63,458 nt of DNA from Lachnospiraceae bacterium (GCA_004557975.1 SFEV01000011.1:1-63458), one strand, 5' to 3'; positions 50,787 to 59,882 are shown, numbered from the stretch's first letter. Notes: generated by a model from the sequence alone, not told the origin. Program-made: numbers and translations.

Positions 50787-50810
50787 GTTATCCCCTCTTT
50801 CCAGTATGGT

Positions 50811-50870
50811 TACTGTTCACAGCAACACACTTCGCGATGCACAGAAACTGCATTTCATGCAGTTTCGCGC
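50811..50870 (-). repeat. hairpin element upstream of the SbcD-like gene
   Basis: Two adjacent inverted repeats: GTT-x-CTGTTCACAG-x-AAC at about 50811-50827, which resembles the 27-nt hairpins, and a perfect GAAACTGCAT/ATGCAGTTTC stem with a three-base loop (50844-50866), flanked by TTCGCG/CGCG. It lies in the leader or promoter region. Only one copy of the compound element is in the window. It looks like an interspersed element, but that is inference. Confidence 0.55.
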
Positions 50871-50985
50871 GTGATACCCTCGGGATATCCCCCGAACATT
50901 TTTGTCGGAGATTATAGTATACCATAGATTTTTTAAGACAGCCATGATATAATCATTAATAAAAAATGAAACCGGAGGAAAACCA

Positions 50986-51432
50986 ATGAAAAAAATGATT
51001 GACGAATTCAAAACGTTTATCATGCGCGGCAATGTCATTGATATGGCAGTCGGTGTTATCATCGGCGGAGCATTCAGCGGCATTGTGAACTCACTCGTGA
51101 ATGATATCGTCATGCCTGTGATCTCCCTGATTACCGGCAAAATCAATTTCACAAATCTCATGATTCCACTGAACGGCGAGACGTACAAGACACTCGAAGA
51201 AGCCACAACAGCCGGCGCCCCGGTCATTGCATACGGAAACTTTATCCAGCTCGTTGTCCAGTTCCTTCTGACTGCATTCGTGATCTTTATCGTCATCAAG
51301 GGAATCAACAAGCTGCACAAACCGGCGCCCGCTCCGGAACCGACTACCAAAAAGTGTCCGTACTGCATGTCTGAAATTCATAAGGACGCTGTCAAATGCC
51401 CGCACTGCGCATCAGATCTCACAGCAGTGTAA
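50986..51432 (+). CDS. mscL: large-conductance mechanosensitive channel with zinc ribbon
   Basis: Osmotic safety valve of the cytoplasmic membrane, 148 aa. The first half is classical MscL: an amphipathic N-helix, then TM1 with RGNVIDMAVGVIIGGAFSGIVNSLVNDIVMP. A periplasmic loop and TM2 follow. In place of the usual C-terminal helical bundle there is a Pro-rich linker (KPAPAPEP) and a four-cysteine zinc ribbon (Cys124, 127, 138, 141). The ribosome site GGAGG is well placed. It diverges from the SbcD-like gene and converges on metY. Confidence 0.95.
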   Translation: MKKMIDEFKTFIMRGNVIDMAVGVIIGGAFSGIVNSLVNDIVMPVISLITGKINFTNLMIPLNGETYKTLEEATTAGAPVIAYGNFIQLVVQFLLTAFVIFIVIKGINKLHKPAPAPEPTTKKCPYCMSEIHKDAVKCPHCASDLTAV

Positions 51433-51451
51433 ATCATACATAATTACAAAA

Positions 51452-51503
51452 GGCTGCCGCCGGATTTCTGCGCTCTGCCCTGAACGCATACCGGCTGCAG
51501 CCC
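51452..51503 (+). terminator. mscL terminator
   Basis: GGCTGC (51452-51457) pairs with GCAGCC (51497-51502), with inner GCCGG/CCGGC and GCG/CGC pairs. CCTTTTTTATA follows on plus. A-rich flanks on the left may allow it to act on the convergent metY transcript too. Confidence 0.85.
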
Positions 51504-51585
51504 TTTTTTATACAGTGCACTGCTTCCGTTTTGTGCATCTGCTTCTATGCAAAATACTGTTTTCCCAACAGGTGACTTACCTGTT

Positions 51586-52875
51586 TCATTTCACCTCAGC
51601 CTGGTCGAGTGCCTGTGAGAGATCAGCAATGATATCACTGACATTTTCAATGCCCACAGAGAGACGGATCAGCCCCGGCGAAATACCTGCCTGCTTCAGC
51701 TGCCGGTCATTCATCTGGCGATGTGTATGGCTGGCCGGATGCAGCACACACGTCTTCGCATCTGCAACATGGGTCACGATGGATGCAAGCTTCAGTGAAT
51801 CCATAAACTGAACAGCCGGCTCTCTTCCTCCCTTCAGCTCAAAGGAAATGACGCCGCACGTCCCCTTCGGCATGTACTTCTTTGCCAGCTCGTGGTATTT
51901 ATCTCCCGGAAGTCCTGCATAATTCACCTTCTCTACCTTCTCATGGGCCTGCAGGAACTCAGCCACTTTCTGCGCATTGTAACAGTGGCGCTCCACACGC
52001 AGCGGAAGCGTCTCCAGACCCACATTGAGCAGGAAGCAGTTCATCGGTGACGGAATCGATCCGAGATCACGCATCAGCTGTGATGTGGCCTTTGTGATAT
52101 ACGCTGCCTTTCCGAATTTCTTCGTGTATGTAACGCCGTGGTAGGACTCATCCGGTGTTGTCAGCCCCGGGAACTTGTCCGCGTATGCTTCCCAGTCGAA
52201 ATTGCCGCTGTCCACGATGGCGCCTCCCACCTGCATGGCGTGTCCGTCCATATATTTTGTGGTGGAATGTGTCACAATGTCAGCTCCCCACTCGAAGGGT
52301 CTGCAGTTCACCGGTGTTGCAAATGTATTATCCACAATCAGCGGCACGCCATGAGCGTGTGCCACCTTCGCCATCTTCTCAATATCAAGCACAACGAGAG
52401 CAGGATTGGAGATACTCTCTGCCAGAACTGCTTTGGTGTTGGGGCGAAATGCCTGATTCAATGTCTCTTCATCTGCATCCACATCAATGAAGGTACACTC
52501 AATTCCCAGCTTTTTCATCGTAACACCGAGGAGATTGAAAGTTCCGCCATAAATAGCGGATGCACAGATCACATGATCCCCGGCTTCACAGATATTAAAA
52601 ACTGCGTAAAAATTCGCAGCCTGTCCCGATGATGTCAGCATGGCTGCAACTCCGCCCTCCAGATCCGCGATCTTCGCAGCTACCGCATCGTTCGTCGGAT
52701 TCTGCAGTCTCGTATAAAAATATCCGTCATCCTCAAGATCAAACAGCTTTCCCATCTGATCTGTCGTATCATATTTGAATGTGGTGCTCTGATAAATCGG
52801 AAGCATCCTTGGCTCACCGCTCTTTGGCTGCCAGCCCGACTGGATGCATTTTGTTTCAATCTGATAATTACTCAT
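51586..52875 (-). CDS. metY: O-acetylhomoserine aminocarboxypropyltransferase/cysteine synthase
   Basis: PLP enzyme of direct sulfhydrylation, forming homocysteine (and possibly cysteine) from O-acetylhomoserine and sulfide, 429 aa. The Cys/Met metabolism fold is evident: YQSTTFKY, RLQNPTNDAVAAKIADLEGG, LTSSGQAANF, the PLP-aspartate region VVLDIEKMAKVAHAHGVPLIVDNTFATP and the PLP-lysine motif THSTTKYMDGH. The C-terminal LRLSVGIENVSDI is intact. It stands as a single gene with a structured leader (52889-52960). Confidence 0.95.
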   Translation of the reverse strand: MSNYQIETKCIQSGWQPKSGEPRMLPIYQSTTFKYDTTDQMGKLFDLEDDGYFYTRLQNPTNDAVAAKIADLEGGVAAMLTSSGQAANFYAVFNICEAGDHVICASAIYGGTFNLLGVTMKKLGIECTFIDVDADEETLNQAFRPNTKAVLAESISNPALVVLDIEKMAKVAHAHGVPLIVDNTFATPVNCRPFEWGADIVTHSTTKYMDGHAMQVGGAIVDSGNFDWEAYADKFPGLTTPDESYHGVTYTKKFGKAAYITKATSQLMRDLGSIPSPMNCFLLNVGLETLPLRVERHCYNAQKVAEFLQAHEKVEKVNYAGLPGDKYHELAKKYMPKGTCGVISFELKGGREPAVQFMDSLKLASIVTHVADAKTCVLHPASHTHRQMNDRQLKQAGISPGLIRLSVGIENVSDIIADLSQALDQAEVK

Positions 52876-52888
52876 TTTTCTCCTCCCC

Positions 52889-52960
52889 GCGCTTTCATCT
52901 ATGCTGCATTCTCAGCCAAAGCGCTCCATACTGCTGCAGATCTTTTCGCCTCTGCAGCAT
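52889..52960 (-). promoter_or_regulatory. structured leader of metY
   Basis: Two hairpins can form: TGCTGCAGA/TCTGCAGCA (52932-52959) and GCGCTTT/AAAGCGC (52889-52924), the latter ending next to the GGGGAGGAG ribosome site. ATGCTGCA (52901-52908) in the loop of the second can instead pair with TGCAGCAT (52953-52960) of the first, so the structures exclude each other. A 21-codon ORF (52895-52960) spans the region but has no good ribosome site. It does not fit the SAM riboswitch classes I know. Confidence 0.5.
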
Positions 52961-53018
52961 TTTCAGTAAAAATACTCAAAAATAACCCTGGACCGATGCT
53001 GATTTTCTCATATCCAGA

Positions 53019-53747
53019 TTAGCAGCAGAATACCCTGCCTCCGCAGCAGCAGTTGCAGAATGCATTCAGCAGACAGAGCTTCAAGCACCAGTCTCCTTCG
53101 CCGCTCATGGGACTGCCATACATATCTCCCATGCTCTGATACCAGGCTCCACCGTTTTCCATCTGAGACAGAAGCTGGCGGTAGACTATATTGTCAGGCT
53201 CCATGGAGACTGCCCTCTGCGCATGCTCCTTCGCCAGCACATTGTTGCCCTGTCCTGAATTCGCCATGGCACTCAGATAATACCAGCGTGCACTGCGTGT
53301 CGGGATCTCAGAAAGCACATGCAGTGCCTCCGCATAGCAGCGGTTGCGGATATAGTTCTCTGCGGCCTGCAGCTTCGGATCGCCTGCTCCGGCCGATCCC
53401 TGGCCTCCCGCATTCTGGTATCCTCCAAAACCGCCGTAACCGCCATAGCCTCCGAATCCGCCATAGCCTCCGAACCCGCCATAGCTGCCGTTTCCATAGG
53501 TGTCACTGCTTCTATAGCCGCTGCCTCCCCGGGCGTTCCCGTATGTGCCCGGTCCGTGCTCGCGCTCATACATGATCTGCTGATAAGCCTGCTGAATTTC
53601 CTTGAATTTTTCCTCCGCCTGATCTTTATTCGGATTGTTAATATTTGCATCCGGGTGATATTTTCTGCTGAGCGCACGATACGCTTTCTTGATCTCTTCC
53701 TCAGAAGCATTCTCCGATATTCCCAGAACCTCGTATGGATTTCTCAT
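53019..53747 (-). CDS. J-domain protein with Cys-rich C-terminus
   Basis: A DnaJ-type co-chaperone of 242 aa. The N-terminal J domain (about 1-65) has the HPD motif at residues 31-33. A Gly/Tyr-rich low-complexity stretch (about 75-118) is followed by a TPR-like helical region (about 125-205, AENYIRNRCYAEALHVLSEI). The C-terminal tail has eight cysteines in its last 24 residues (CLKLC, CNCCC, CC end), which could bind metal or carry lipid. It is not a full DnaJ, because the zinc-finger and CTD domains are absent. It is last in a three-gene minus-strand group. Confidence 0.88.
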   Translation of the reverse strand: MRNPYEVLGISENASEEEIKKAYRALSRKYHPDANINNPNKDQAEEKFKEIQQAYQQIMYEREHGPGTYGNARGGSGYRSSDTYGNGSYGGFGGYGGFGGYGGYGGFGGYQNAGGQGSAGAGDPKLQAAENYIRNRCYAEALHVLSEIPTRSARWYYLSAMANSGQGNNVLAKEHAQRAVSMEPDNIVYRQLLSQMENGGAWYQSMGDMYGSPMSGEGDWCLKLCLLNAFCNCCCGGRVFCC

Positions 53748-53774
53748 ATTCTCCTCCTGGAGCCTTCTACTATG

Positions 53775-54662
53775 TTACTCTTTTCTCTTACTCTTTTCCA
53801 CAGAATGCCGCTTCCTGCCGCGCATCTGCGTCTTCTGCTCATCCAGCTGTCTCAGGGCCGCATATCTGCACCAGACACCGGAATACAGAATATTCCTGAT
53901 AATCTCCGCATGCTCCAGGACAGGAAGGCGCTCAAATGCCCGTGACGATTCAATCATCATCCCCGTCAGAATCTGTCTGATCTCCTCCTCCTTCGGGCAG
54001 CCCCAGATGCGTCCACTGTCCGCGAAAAGATTGTAATTGCCCTTCTTCCGGTCCTTCTCCACATCCTCCAGCGCATCCATCAGATAAATGAATTTACCGA
54101 GGAAAAATCCCATTGTACGCAGATCCTCCTGCCAGATATCCTCTTTCCACACAAAAAGCTCTGCCAGAAACCGACCTGTCAGCCCGGAAACGTAATCGAT
54201 GTCCGTAAGCTTTGCCTGCTCCGCCTCATGGAGCAGCCTGATATTCTCCTCCAGTGCCTTCACCTGTCTGGGATACTGTGCGGCCGTTCTCTGATAACCG
54301 GATTTCAGAAGCTCCGCTGCCGCACGTCTGCCTGCCTTTCTCTCATCCTGCCAGTCATCCATAAGCTTCTGATAGGAGAGCAGAACGCACATATCTGCCG
54401 CATAGCTGACAGCATCATTTTCGGTCATGGGATGCTTCCCGGTCGGATGCAGGAGACATCTGTGGGACTCCTGCTGTGTCTGCGGCTCATAAAGCCCCGT
54501 CAGCAGCAGGGCAAGAAACGTCAGGTCATAGTTTAGCATCATCTGGGCCGTCCGTCCATACCTTTGATGCAAATTACGGCATAATCCGCAGTAAAAACTG
54601 CGGTATGCCGTATATTCTTTCAGTTTGAGCTCCTGCTCATTCACACATATATATCCAAACAT
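53775..54662 (-). CDS. DUF5685 family protein
   Basis: A 295-aa cytoplasmic, mostly helical protein of unknown function. The N-terminal conserved block MFGYICVNEQELKLKEY leads to YRSFYCGLCRNL, with three cysteines (6, 25, 28) suitable for a metal site. Later blocks include YDLTFLALLL, DDWQDERK, GFFLGKFIYLMDALEDVEKDRKKGNYN and a basic C-terminus. The DALEDVEKD-type acidic pattern recalls terpene-synthase-like helical folds, which is speculative. It lies between a zinc-ribbon membrane protein and a J-domain protein. Confidence 0.85.
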   Translation of the reverse strand: MFGYICVNEQELKLKEYTAYRSFYCGLCRNLHQRYGRTAQMMLNYDLTFLALLLTGLYEPQTQQESHRCLLHPTGKHPMTENDAVSYAADMCVLLSYQKLMDDWQDERKAGRRAAAELLKSGYQRTAAQYPRQVKALEENIRLLHEAEQAKLTDIDYVSGLTGRFLAELFVWKEDIWQEDLRTMGFFLGKFIYLMDALEDVEKDRKKGNYNLFADSGRIWGCPKEEEIRQILTGMMIESSRAFERLPVLEHAEIIRNILYSGVWCRYAALRQLDEQKTQMRGRKRHSVEKSKRKE

Positions 54663-54667
54663 CTGTC

Positions 54668-55063
54668 TCAGCTCTTCTTTTCAAACTCGGTCCGGCATTT
54701 CGGACATGTAATGCAGATCTTCCCCTTGCCGCGCGGGATACGGATTTTCTGACCACAGGAAGGGCATTTGTAAATATGATAGTCCTTGCTCTGTGCGGCA
54801 CGATTTTTCGCTCTGGAGAAACGGTTTCTCACATCCCGGAGCAGGTTGAGGTATTTCTGATTTTCCGCATTGCGCTTTGAAAGATTTCTGGAAAACATGC
54901 GGAAATAACAGACGCCGAGAAGCACCAGAGCTACTGCATACAATATCCCCCATCTCGTGAACATGTTCAGCAGAAGGCATACCAGACAGACTCCCATCAT
55001 AAATCTGGAGAGCTCGTCCGCACCATACCGCCCAGCCATAAAATCCAAAAAACGTTTTTTCAT
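54668..55063 (-). CDS. small membrane protein with C-terminal zinc ribbon
   Basis: A 131-aa protein with one or two hydrophobic helices (about 20-60, FMMGVCLVCLLLNMF and GILYAVALVLLGVCYF), a basic coiled region and a C-terminal zinc ribbon (KCPSCGQ...CPKC). I start at 55063 (MKKRFLDFMAGRYG) rather than 55090, with GAGAGGC about ten bases upstream. The gene ends six bases before the DUF5685 start, so the two are coupled. The function is unknown. It may anchor a cytosolic partner at the membrane. Confidence 0.8.
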   Translation of the reverse strand: MKKRFLDFMAGRYGADELSRFMMGVCLVCLLLNMFTRWGILYAVALVLLGVCYFRMFSRNLSKRNAENQKYLNLLRDVRNRFSRAKNRAAQSKDYHIYKCPSCGQKIRIPRGKGKICITCPKCRTEFEKKS

Positions 55064-55177
55064 AATTAACAGCCTCTCATCCTTTCCCACTTCTTTTCAG
55101 TATTCAGGAAAACTTTACCGCCAAAAGATACAGATGTCAACGGACACAAAAATAATTTCAGAGAAATTTCATATATA

Positions 55178-57496
55178 TTATTTTTTAATAACAACAGGAA
55201 AGCAGACCGTCACCCGAAACAGATCGCCGTCCAGGGAAACTGTAAACGTGCCTCCCTGCAGCTCCGTCAGACTTTTGGCGATGGACAGCCCGAGACCGCT
55301 TCCCTCAGTGCTTCTGCTTCTGTCGCCGCGCACGAACCGCCCCATCAGCTCGTCGGCTTCCAGTGTCAGCTTTTCCCGGGATATATTTTCCAGGGACAAA
55401 CACGCCATCTGTTCCTCACACTTTAGTTCAATGTAAACTTTTGTGTCCTCCAGTGCATATTTGTAAATATTCCCCAGCAGATTTTCCAGAATCCTCCAGA
55501 GCTGCCGTCCGTCCGCCATAATAAGGACCGGTTCCTTCTCCATTTCCCATTCGGCAGTCAGACCGTGCTCCTCCAGCCGCTCCTGGAATTCTCCGTACGC
55601 CTGGTAAACCATGCTCTGCATCTGCATCTGCACCATCTGAAGCTCGATATTGCCTGAGCTGATCTTGCTCGCCTCCACCAGATCCTCCGTGAGCTGCCGA
55701 AGCCTCTGAGATTTCTGATCCAGAATCCGGATGTACTGCTGAACGCGCTCTCCCTGAAGATTCTCCCGCTTCAGGAGATCCACATAATTGACAATGGAAG
55801 TAAGCGGCGTCTTGATATCGTGAGATACGTTGGTGATCAGTTCCGCCTTCAGCCGTTCATTTTTAACGATTGCGTCCACCGCCTGCTGAAGCCCGTCCCC
55901 CATCTCATTGACTGCTTTCGCCATCTCGTACGTCTCTCCCTGCAGCGCGGAGGTATCAATTTTATAGCTCAGATCCCCCTTGGAGATCTGATGGATTCCC
56001 TCGTAAATACTCTGCTTTCCCGCCATATCCCGCAGCAGATACAGCAGCACTGCCATGTCAAGTACGAGAACAAGAAAAATTCCAAAAGGCTTAAGCAGCA
56101 GCAGAAACACAAAATTCAGGATAAAAAAGATAATATAAAAAAAGAGAAGCTGTCCCGAAGCCATCCTGGCCGACGTCACCTGACGCCATATGTGCACCAG
56201 CATCCGGCAGATACTGTTGGACCACAGCGTCTTCATGCGCACACGGCGCACAAAGCTCTGGCACGCCGACAGGAGGACGAAATCCGCAACGGCCGCACCA
56301 ACGGAAAGCAGAATACGCTCTCTGCCGAAAATCATATCCGGCGTCTTCTCCCATGAAATCAGCAGAATCAGGCAGAGCACCGCAATAATCATGTACACAC
56401 CTGCCGCAAGCTCCGTGGGAACCAGGTCCACACGATGTGACTTCGGCGTACACCGGCCCTCTCTCCATCCCGCCGTATACAGCAGGATGACGAAGGACAC
56501 CAGCAATACGACGGCACAGCACACCAGCCCGGCCAGAGACCCCCAGACAATTCCCTCTCTCTTTGAAAAATACTCCGCGTAAAGATGGAGGGAATCACTC
56601 ACCGGATAGGAAGTATCCACCGCCAGGAAAACACGCTCGTTCGTGTTCACAAAGCGTTCCTTCATAAACCACTCCCCGGCCTCCGGATTCATGACATTGT
56701 CAGGATTTGTCACCATGATATTGAAGCTCCGTTCCCCCTCATACAGGCTGGTATACGTCTGTTCATCCTCAATTGCCGCGACAGCCTCCTCGTACGACGA
56801 TTCATCGGTATTCGTGTACAGCTCGCCTGTGCCGGAATTTTCTATGCAGTAATGCAGATTGCTTGGCGCTTCGCTGGACCAGCTCTCATCCTGATACAGC
56901 GTATACTCCTGATACCGCTTATAAATATCGGCCGACACAGTCTCAAGCTTTGTATATACTTCCAGCACAAAGCTGGCAGGATCAGAATACCAGCGTGAAC
57001 ACTCTGCAAGAAGAATTCCTGTGACCGGGCTGATTGTCTCCAGCGCAGCGGCCTGCTTATCCAGTATTTCCCCTGCCTCCTGGCTGCTCTCCTGCTGTCC
57101 CGCCAGAGCATCCAGAATCGCATCGTGCATTGCCTGCTGTGCTCCGCTCTCACAGAAATCAATCAGATCCGCCAGCCGGTACGTCGTGTTCATATCCCAC
57201 ACGGTGCTTCCTTCCTGCCCGTATGACTGAATATCAATCTGTTTTTCCAGATCCGGTTCGCCGTCCGTCTCAAAGAGAGTGGAATTCTGCTGGCCCTTTA
57301 TTTTATCCGCCAGAACAGAGTCCACCTGCCGGAAAAAAAGCTCGCTCTCCTCGTAGCTGCGCGACATCTCCCTGAGGCTGTAGGAATCCTCCATCCAGAA
57401 TCCGATATTGAGAATACAGTAGACGAGCACACCTGCCGCTGCCATCTGCAGCAGCGTCAACATCACCTTGAAGCTTTTTTTATAAATCCAGACCAT
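55178..57496 (-). CDS. sensor histidine kinase with large extracytoplasmic domain
   Basis: Membrane sensor of 772 aa. TM1 (about 12-35) is followed by an extracytoplasmic domain of nearly 280 residues and then about six more helices (about 315-480). A HAMP-like segment (HQISKGDLSYKID) comes next, then the dimerisation domain with phospho-acceptor His559 in NVSHDIKTPLTS, and an ATPase domain with N box NLLGNIYKYA and GSGLGLSIAK. It overlaps the response regulator gene by one base (TAATG). The signal is unknown. The multi-helix region resembles several uncharacterised Lachnospiraceae kinases. Confidence 0.92.
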   Translation of the reverse strand: MVWIYKKSFKVMLTLLQMAAAGVLVYCILNIGFWMEDSYSLREMSRSYEESELFFRQVDSVLADKIKGQQNSTLFETDGEPDLEKQIDIQSYGQEGSTVWDMNTTYRLADLIDFCESGAQQAMHDAILDALAGQQESSQEAGEILDKQAAALETISPVTGILLAECSRWYSDPASFVLEVYTKLETVSADIYKRYQEYTLYQDESWSSEAPSNLHYCIENSGTGELYTNTDESSYEEAVAAIEDEQTYTSLYEGERSFNIMVTNPDNVMNPEAGEWFMKERFVNTNERVFLAVDTSYPVSDSLHLYAEYFSKREGIVWGSLAGLVCCAVVLLVSFVILLYTAGWREGRCTPKSHRVDLVPTELAAGVYMIIAVLCLILLISWEKTPDMIFGRERILLSVGAAVADFVLLSACQSFVRRVRMKTLWSNSICRMLVHIWRQVTSARMASGQLLFFYIIFFILNFVFLLLLKPFGIFLVLVLDMAVLLYLLRDMAGKQSIYEGIHQISKGDLSYKIDTSALQGETYEMAKAVNEMGDGLQQAVDAIVKNERLKAELITNVSHDIKTPLTSIVNYVDLLKRENLQGERVQQYIRILDQKSQRLRQLTEDLVEASKISSGNIELQMVQMQMQSMVYQAYGEFQERLEEHGLTAEWEMEKEPVLIMADGRQLWRILENLLGNIYKYALEDTKVYIELKCEEQMACLSLENISREKLTLEADELMGRFVRGDRSRSTEGSGLGLSIAKSLTELQGGTFTVSLDGDLFRVTVCFPVVIKK

Positions 57497-58197
57497 TACA
57501 GCTTTTCCACCTTATAGCCGATGCCCCAGATCACTTTCAGGTACCGGGGGTTTTTAGGATCAATCTCAATTTTTTCTCTGATATGCCGGATATGTACCGT
57601 CACCGTATTGTCGGCGCCGAATGCCTCCTCCTTCCAGATCTGCTCATAAATCTGGTCGATGGAAAAGACCTTTCCCTTGTTTTTCACAAGAAACAGGAGA
57701 ATATTGTACTCAATCCTCGTAAGCTTCACCGGCTCACCGTCGACTGTGACCTCCTTGCGGTCATCATTGATGACAAGTCCTCCCGTTGAATAAATCTTTT
57801 CCGATTCCTCCGCCGATGCAGAAGCCGCTCCGAAGCTTGTATACCGCCTGATCTGTGATTTTACACGGGCAATCAGCTCCAGAGGATTAAAGGGCTTTGC
57901 CACGTAATCATCGGCTCCCAGATTCAGGCCCAGCACCTTGTCTGTATCCTGGGATTTCGCCGACAGAATAATAATCGGGATGCTGCTCTCCTCACGGATT
58001 TTCATAATCGCATGGATGCCGTCAAGCTTCGGCATCATAAGATCGAGAATCAGCAGGTGCACCTCCTCCTTTTTCAGTATCTCAAGGGCCTGCTCCCCGT
58101 CATATGCCTTCAGGACACGAAAACCCTCCTGAACAAGATAAATCTCTATCGCATCCACAATTTCCTTTTCATCATCACAAACGAGAATATTGTACAT
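57496..58197 (-). CDS. OmpR-family response regulator
   Basis: Transcription factor of 233 aa controlled by the downstream kinase. The receiver domain (about 1-115) has phospho-acceptor Asp52 (LILDLMMPKLDG), an acidic pair DDE and KPFNPLEL. The C-terminal winged helix (about 140-230) ends KVIWGIGYKVEKL. It is the first gene of the pair and is translationally coupled to the kinase. A TTGACA -35-like element lies upstream at 58332-58337, but the -10 is poor. Targets are unknown. Confidence 0.94.
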   Translation of the reverse strand: MYNILVCDDEKEIVDAIEIYLVQEGFRVLKAYDGEQALEILKKEEVHLLILDLMMPKLDGIHAIMKIREESSIPIIILSAKSQDTDKVLGLNLGADDYVAKPFNPLELIARVKSQIRRYTSFGAASASAEESEKIYSTGGLVINDDRKEVTVDGEPVKLTRIEYNILLFLVKNKGKVFSIDQIYEQIWKEEAFGADNTVTVHIRHIREKIEIDPKNPRYLKVIWGIGYKVEKL

Positions 58198-58396
58198 AGA
58201 TGTCTCTCCTCTCTTTTCGAATCTGCGGTTTTCTGACTGCAGAATATCCGCAAAGGAAGCCTGAAAACAGCTCCCGCCACCGGACAGCAGACATTCCTTT
58301 TGTCCAGTTTAGCAGGAGCCGGTTAAATTCCTGTCAAAATTTTATTAAAGTTTTCTTATTTTTACTGTCCATGATCATTCTCTCAGGCTGCCATCT

Positions 58397-59833
58397 CTAT
58401 TTTGCCTGGATCACATGCATCATGTTCGTCATTGCGCCCTTGCCCTTGACGATATTTGTCGCCGGATCACCTGCAGTAAACACCACCATGTCTCCCTCTT
58501 TCACGTATCCGTCACGTTTTACCACATACATCGCATGGGAAATAATGTGCTCTGTGGTATCCTCCGCGTAGCCCTTCAGAGGAGTGACACCCCAGTAAAT
58601 CTGCATCTTCCGCTGTGCCCATTCGTTGGGCGTAACGGCATAAATCGGAATCTGCGAACGGAAATTGGACATCAGACGCGCAGTCTGCCCCGACATCGTC
58701 GGTGTCACAATACAGTCTGCCTGAATGTTCGTGGCCGTGCGCACTGCTGCCACGCCGACTGCGTTGGATACATTTGCATCTCCGCGCAGAGAGCGATAGT
58801 CCGGCATTGTCTCATAATCGAGATACTGTTCCGTGGACTCGGCAATCTGTACCATCATGCGCAGCGCTTCCACCGGATATTTTCCCATGGCCGTCTCACC
58901 GGAAAGCATAATCGCATCTGTACCTTCCCGGATCGCATTCGCCACGTCCGTCACCTCCGCACGGGTGGGGCGCGGATTGCGGATCATGGAATCCAGCATC
59001 TGCGTCGCAATGATGACCGGCTTGTACTTTTCGTTGCATTTATTTACGATCATCTTCTGCACATGAGGAACTTCATAAGCAGGAATTTCGACACCGAGGT
59101 CACCGCGGGCCACCATGATGCCGTCCGCAGCATTGATGATACGGTCGATATTCCGGATTCCCTCGCTGTTCTCGATCTTCGCGATCACATCGATGTGTTC
59201 CGCGTGATGCTCTTTCAGAATAGCCTTGATTTCTTTAATTGCATCAGCATCGCGCACAAAAGATGCCGCAATAAAATCGATCCCCTGTCCGATACCGAAA
59301 ATAATATCTTCTTTGTCTTTTTTCGTGATTGCCGGGAGATTCACAGAGACATTCGGAACATTGATTCCTTTGCGCTGTCCCAGCTCACCGCCATTTTGCA
59401 CAACACAGATGATGTCGGTAGCGCTTGTCTCTTTTACTTTCAGTGCAATCAGACCATCATCAATCAGAATTGTATCTCCTGCCTTCACATCCCGTGAAAG
59501 CTGAGGGTAAGTCTGACTGACTCTCGTCTCATCACCTTCAATTGTCTCGGAGGTAAGCGTAAATTCCTTTCCTGCTTCCAGCAGCACCTTCCCGCCGTTT
59601 TTCAGAAGTCCGGTACGAATTTCAGGTCCCTTTGTGTCAAGCAGGATCGCGATCGGCTTTTTCACCTCATCGCGAACACTCTTCAGCAGATCAAAACGCG
59701 CCTTCTGTTCTTTATGATCACCGTGCGAAAAATTAAAACGTGCAATATCCATGCCGCTCTCTGCCAGCGCCTTCAGCGTCTCGCGATTGTCGGCATTCGG
59801 TCCAAGCGTACAAATAATTTTTGTCTTTTTCAT
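58397..59833 (-). CDS. pyk: pyruvate kinase
   Basis: Last enzyme of glycolysis, 478 aa. Complete core: TKIICTLGPNADN start, FNFSHGDHKEQ, DTKGPEIRTG, KGINVPNVSVNLP, the catalytic Lys in VIAKIENSEGIRNID, MVARGDLGVEIP and MLSGETAMGKYP. The allosteric C-domain ends at KGKGAMTNMMHVIQ. There is no C-terminal PEP-utiliser extension, unlike Bacillus enzymes. I start at 59833, with AAAGGAG upstream. It begins 49 bases after the sigma-like gene and has no visible promoter of its own, so it may be cotranscribed with it. Confidence 0.96.
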   Translation of the reverse strand: MKKTKIICTLGPNADNRETLKALAESGMDIARFNFSHGDHKEQKARFDLLKSVRDEVKKPIAILLDTKGPEIRTGLLKNGGKVLLEAGKEFTLTSETIEGDETRVSQTYPQLSRDVKAGDTILIDDGLIALKVKETSATDIICVVQNGGELGQRKGINVPNVSVNLPAITKKDKEDIIFGIGQGIDFIAASFVRDADAIKEIKAILKEHHAEHIDVIAKIENSEGIRNIDRIINAADGIMVARGDLGVEIPAYEVPHVQKMIVNKCNEKYKPVIIATQMLDSMIRNPRPTRAEVTDVANAIREGTDAIMLSGETAMGKYPVEALRMMVQIAESTEQYLDYETMPDYRSLRGDANVSNAVGVAAVRTATNIQADCIVTPTMSGQTARLMSNFRSQIPIYAVTPNEWAQRKMQIYWGVTPLKGYAEDTTEHIISHAMYVVKRDGYVKEGDMVVFTAGDPATNIVKGKGAMTNMMHVIQAK

Positions 59834-59882
59834 GTTCGTCTCCTTTGACTGCCTGTGTATCCCCATCCACATTATCTCTTAT

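Noticed and set aside
52895..52960. 21-codon leader peptide upstream of metY
   Set aside because: The frame is open, but it lacks a ribosome site and its sequence is explained by the inverted repeats of the leader structure.
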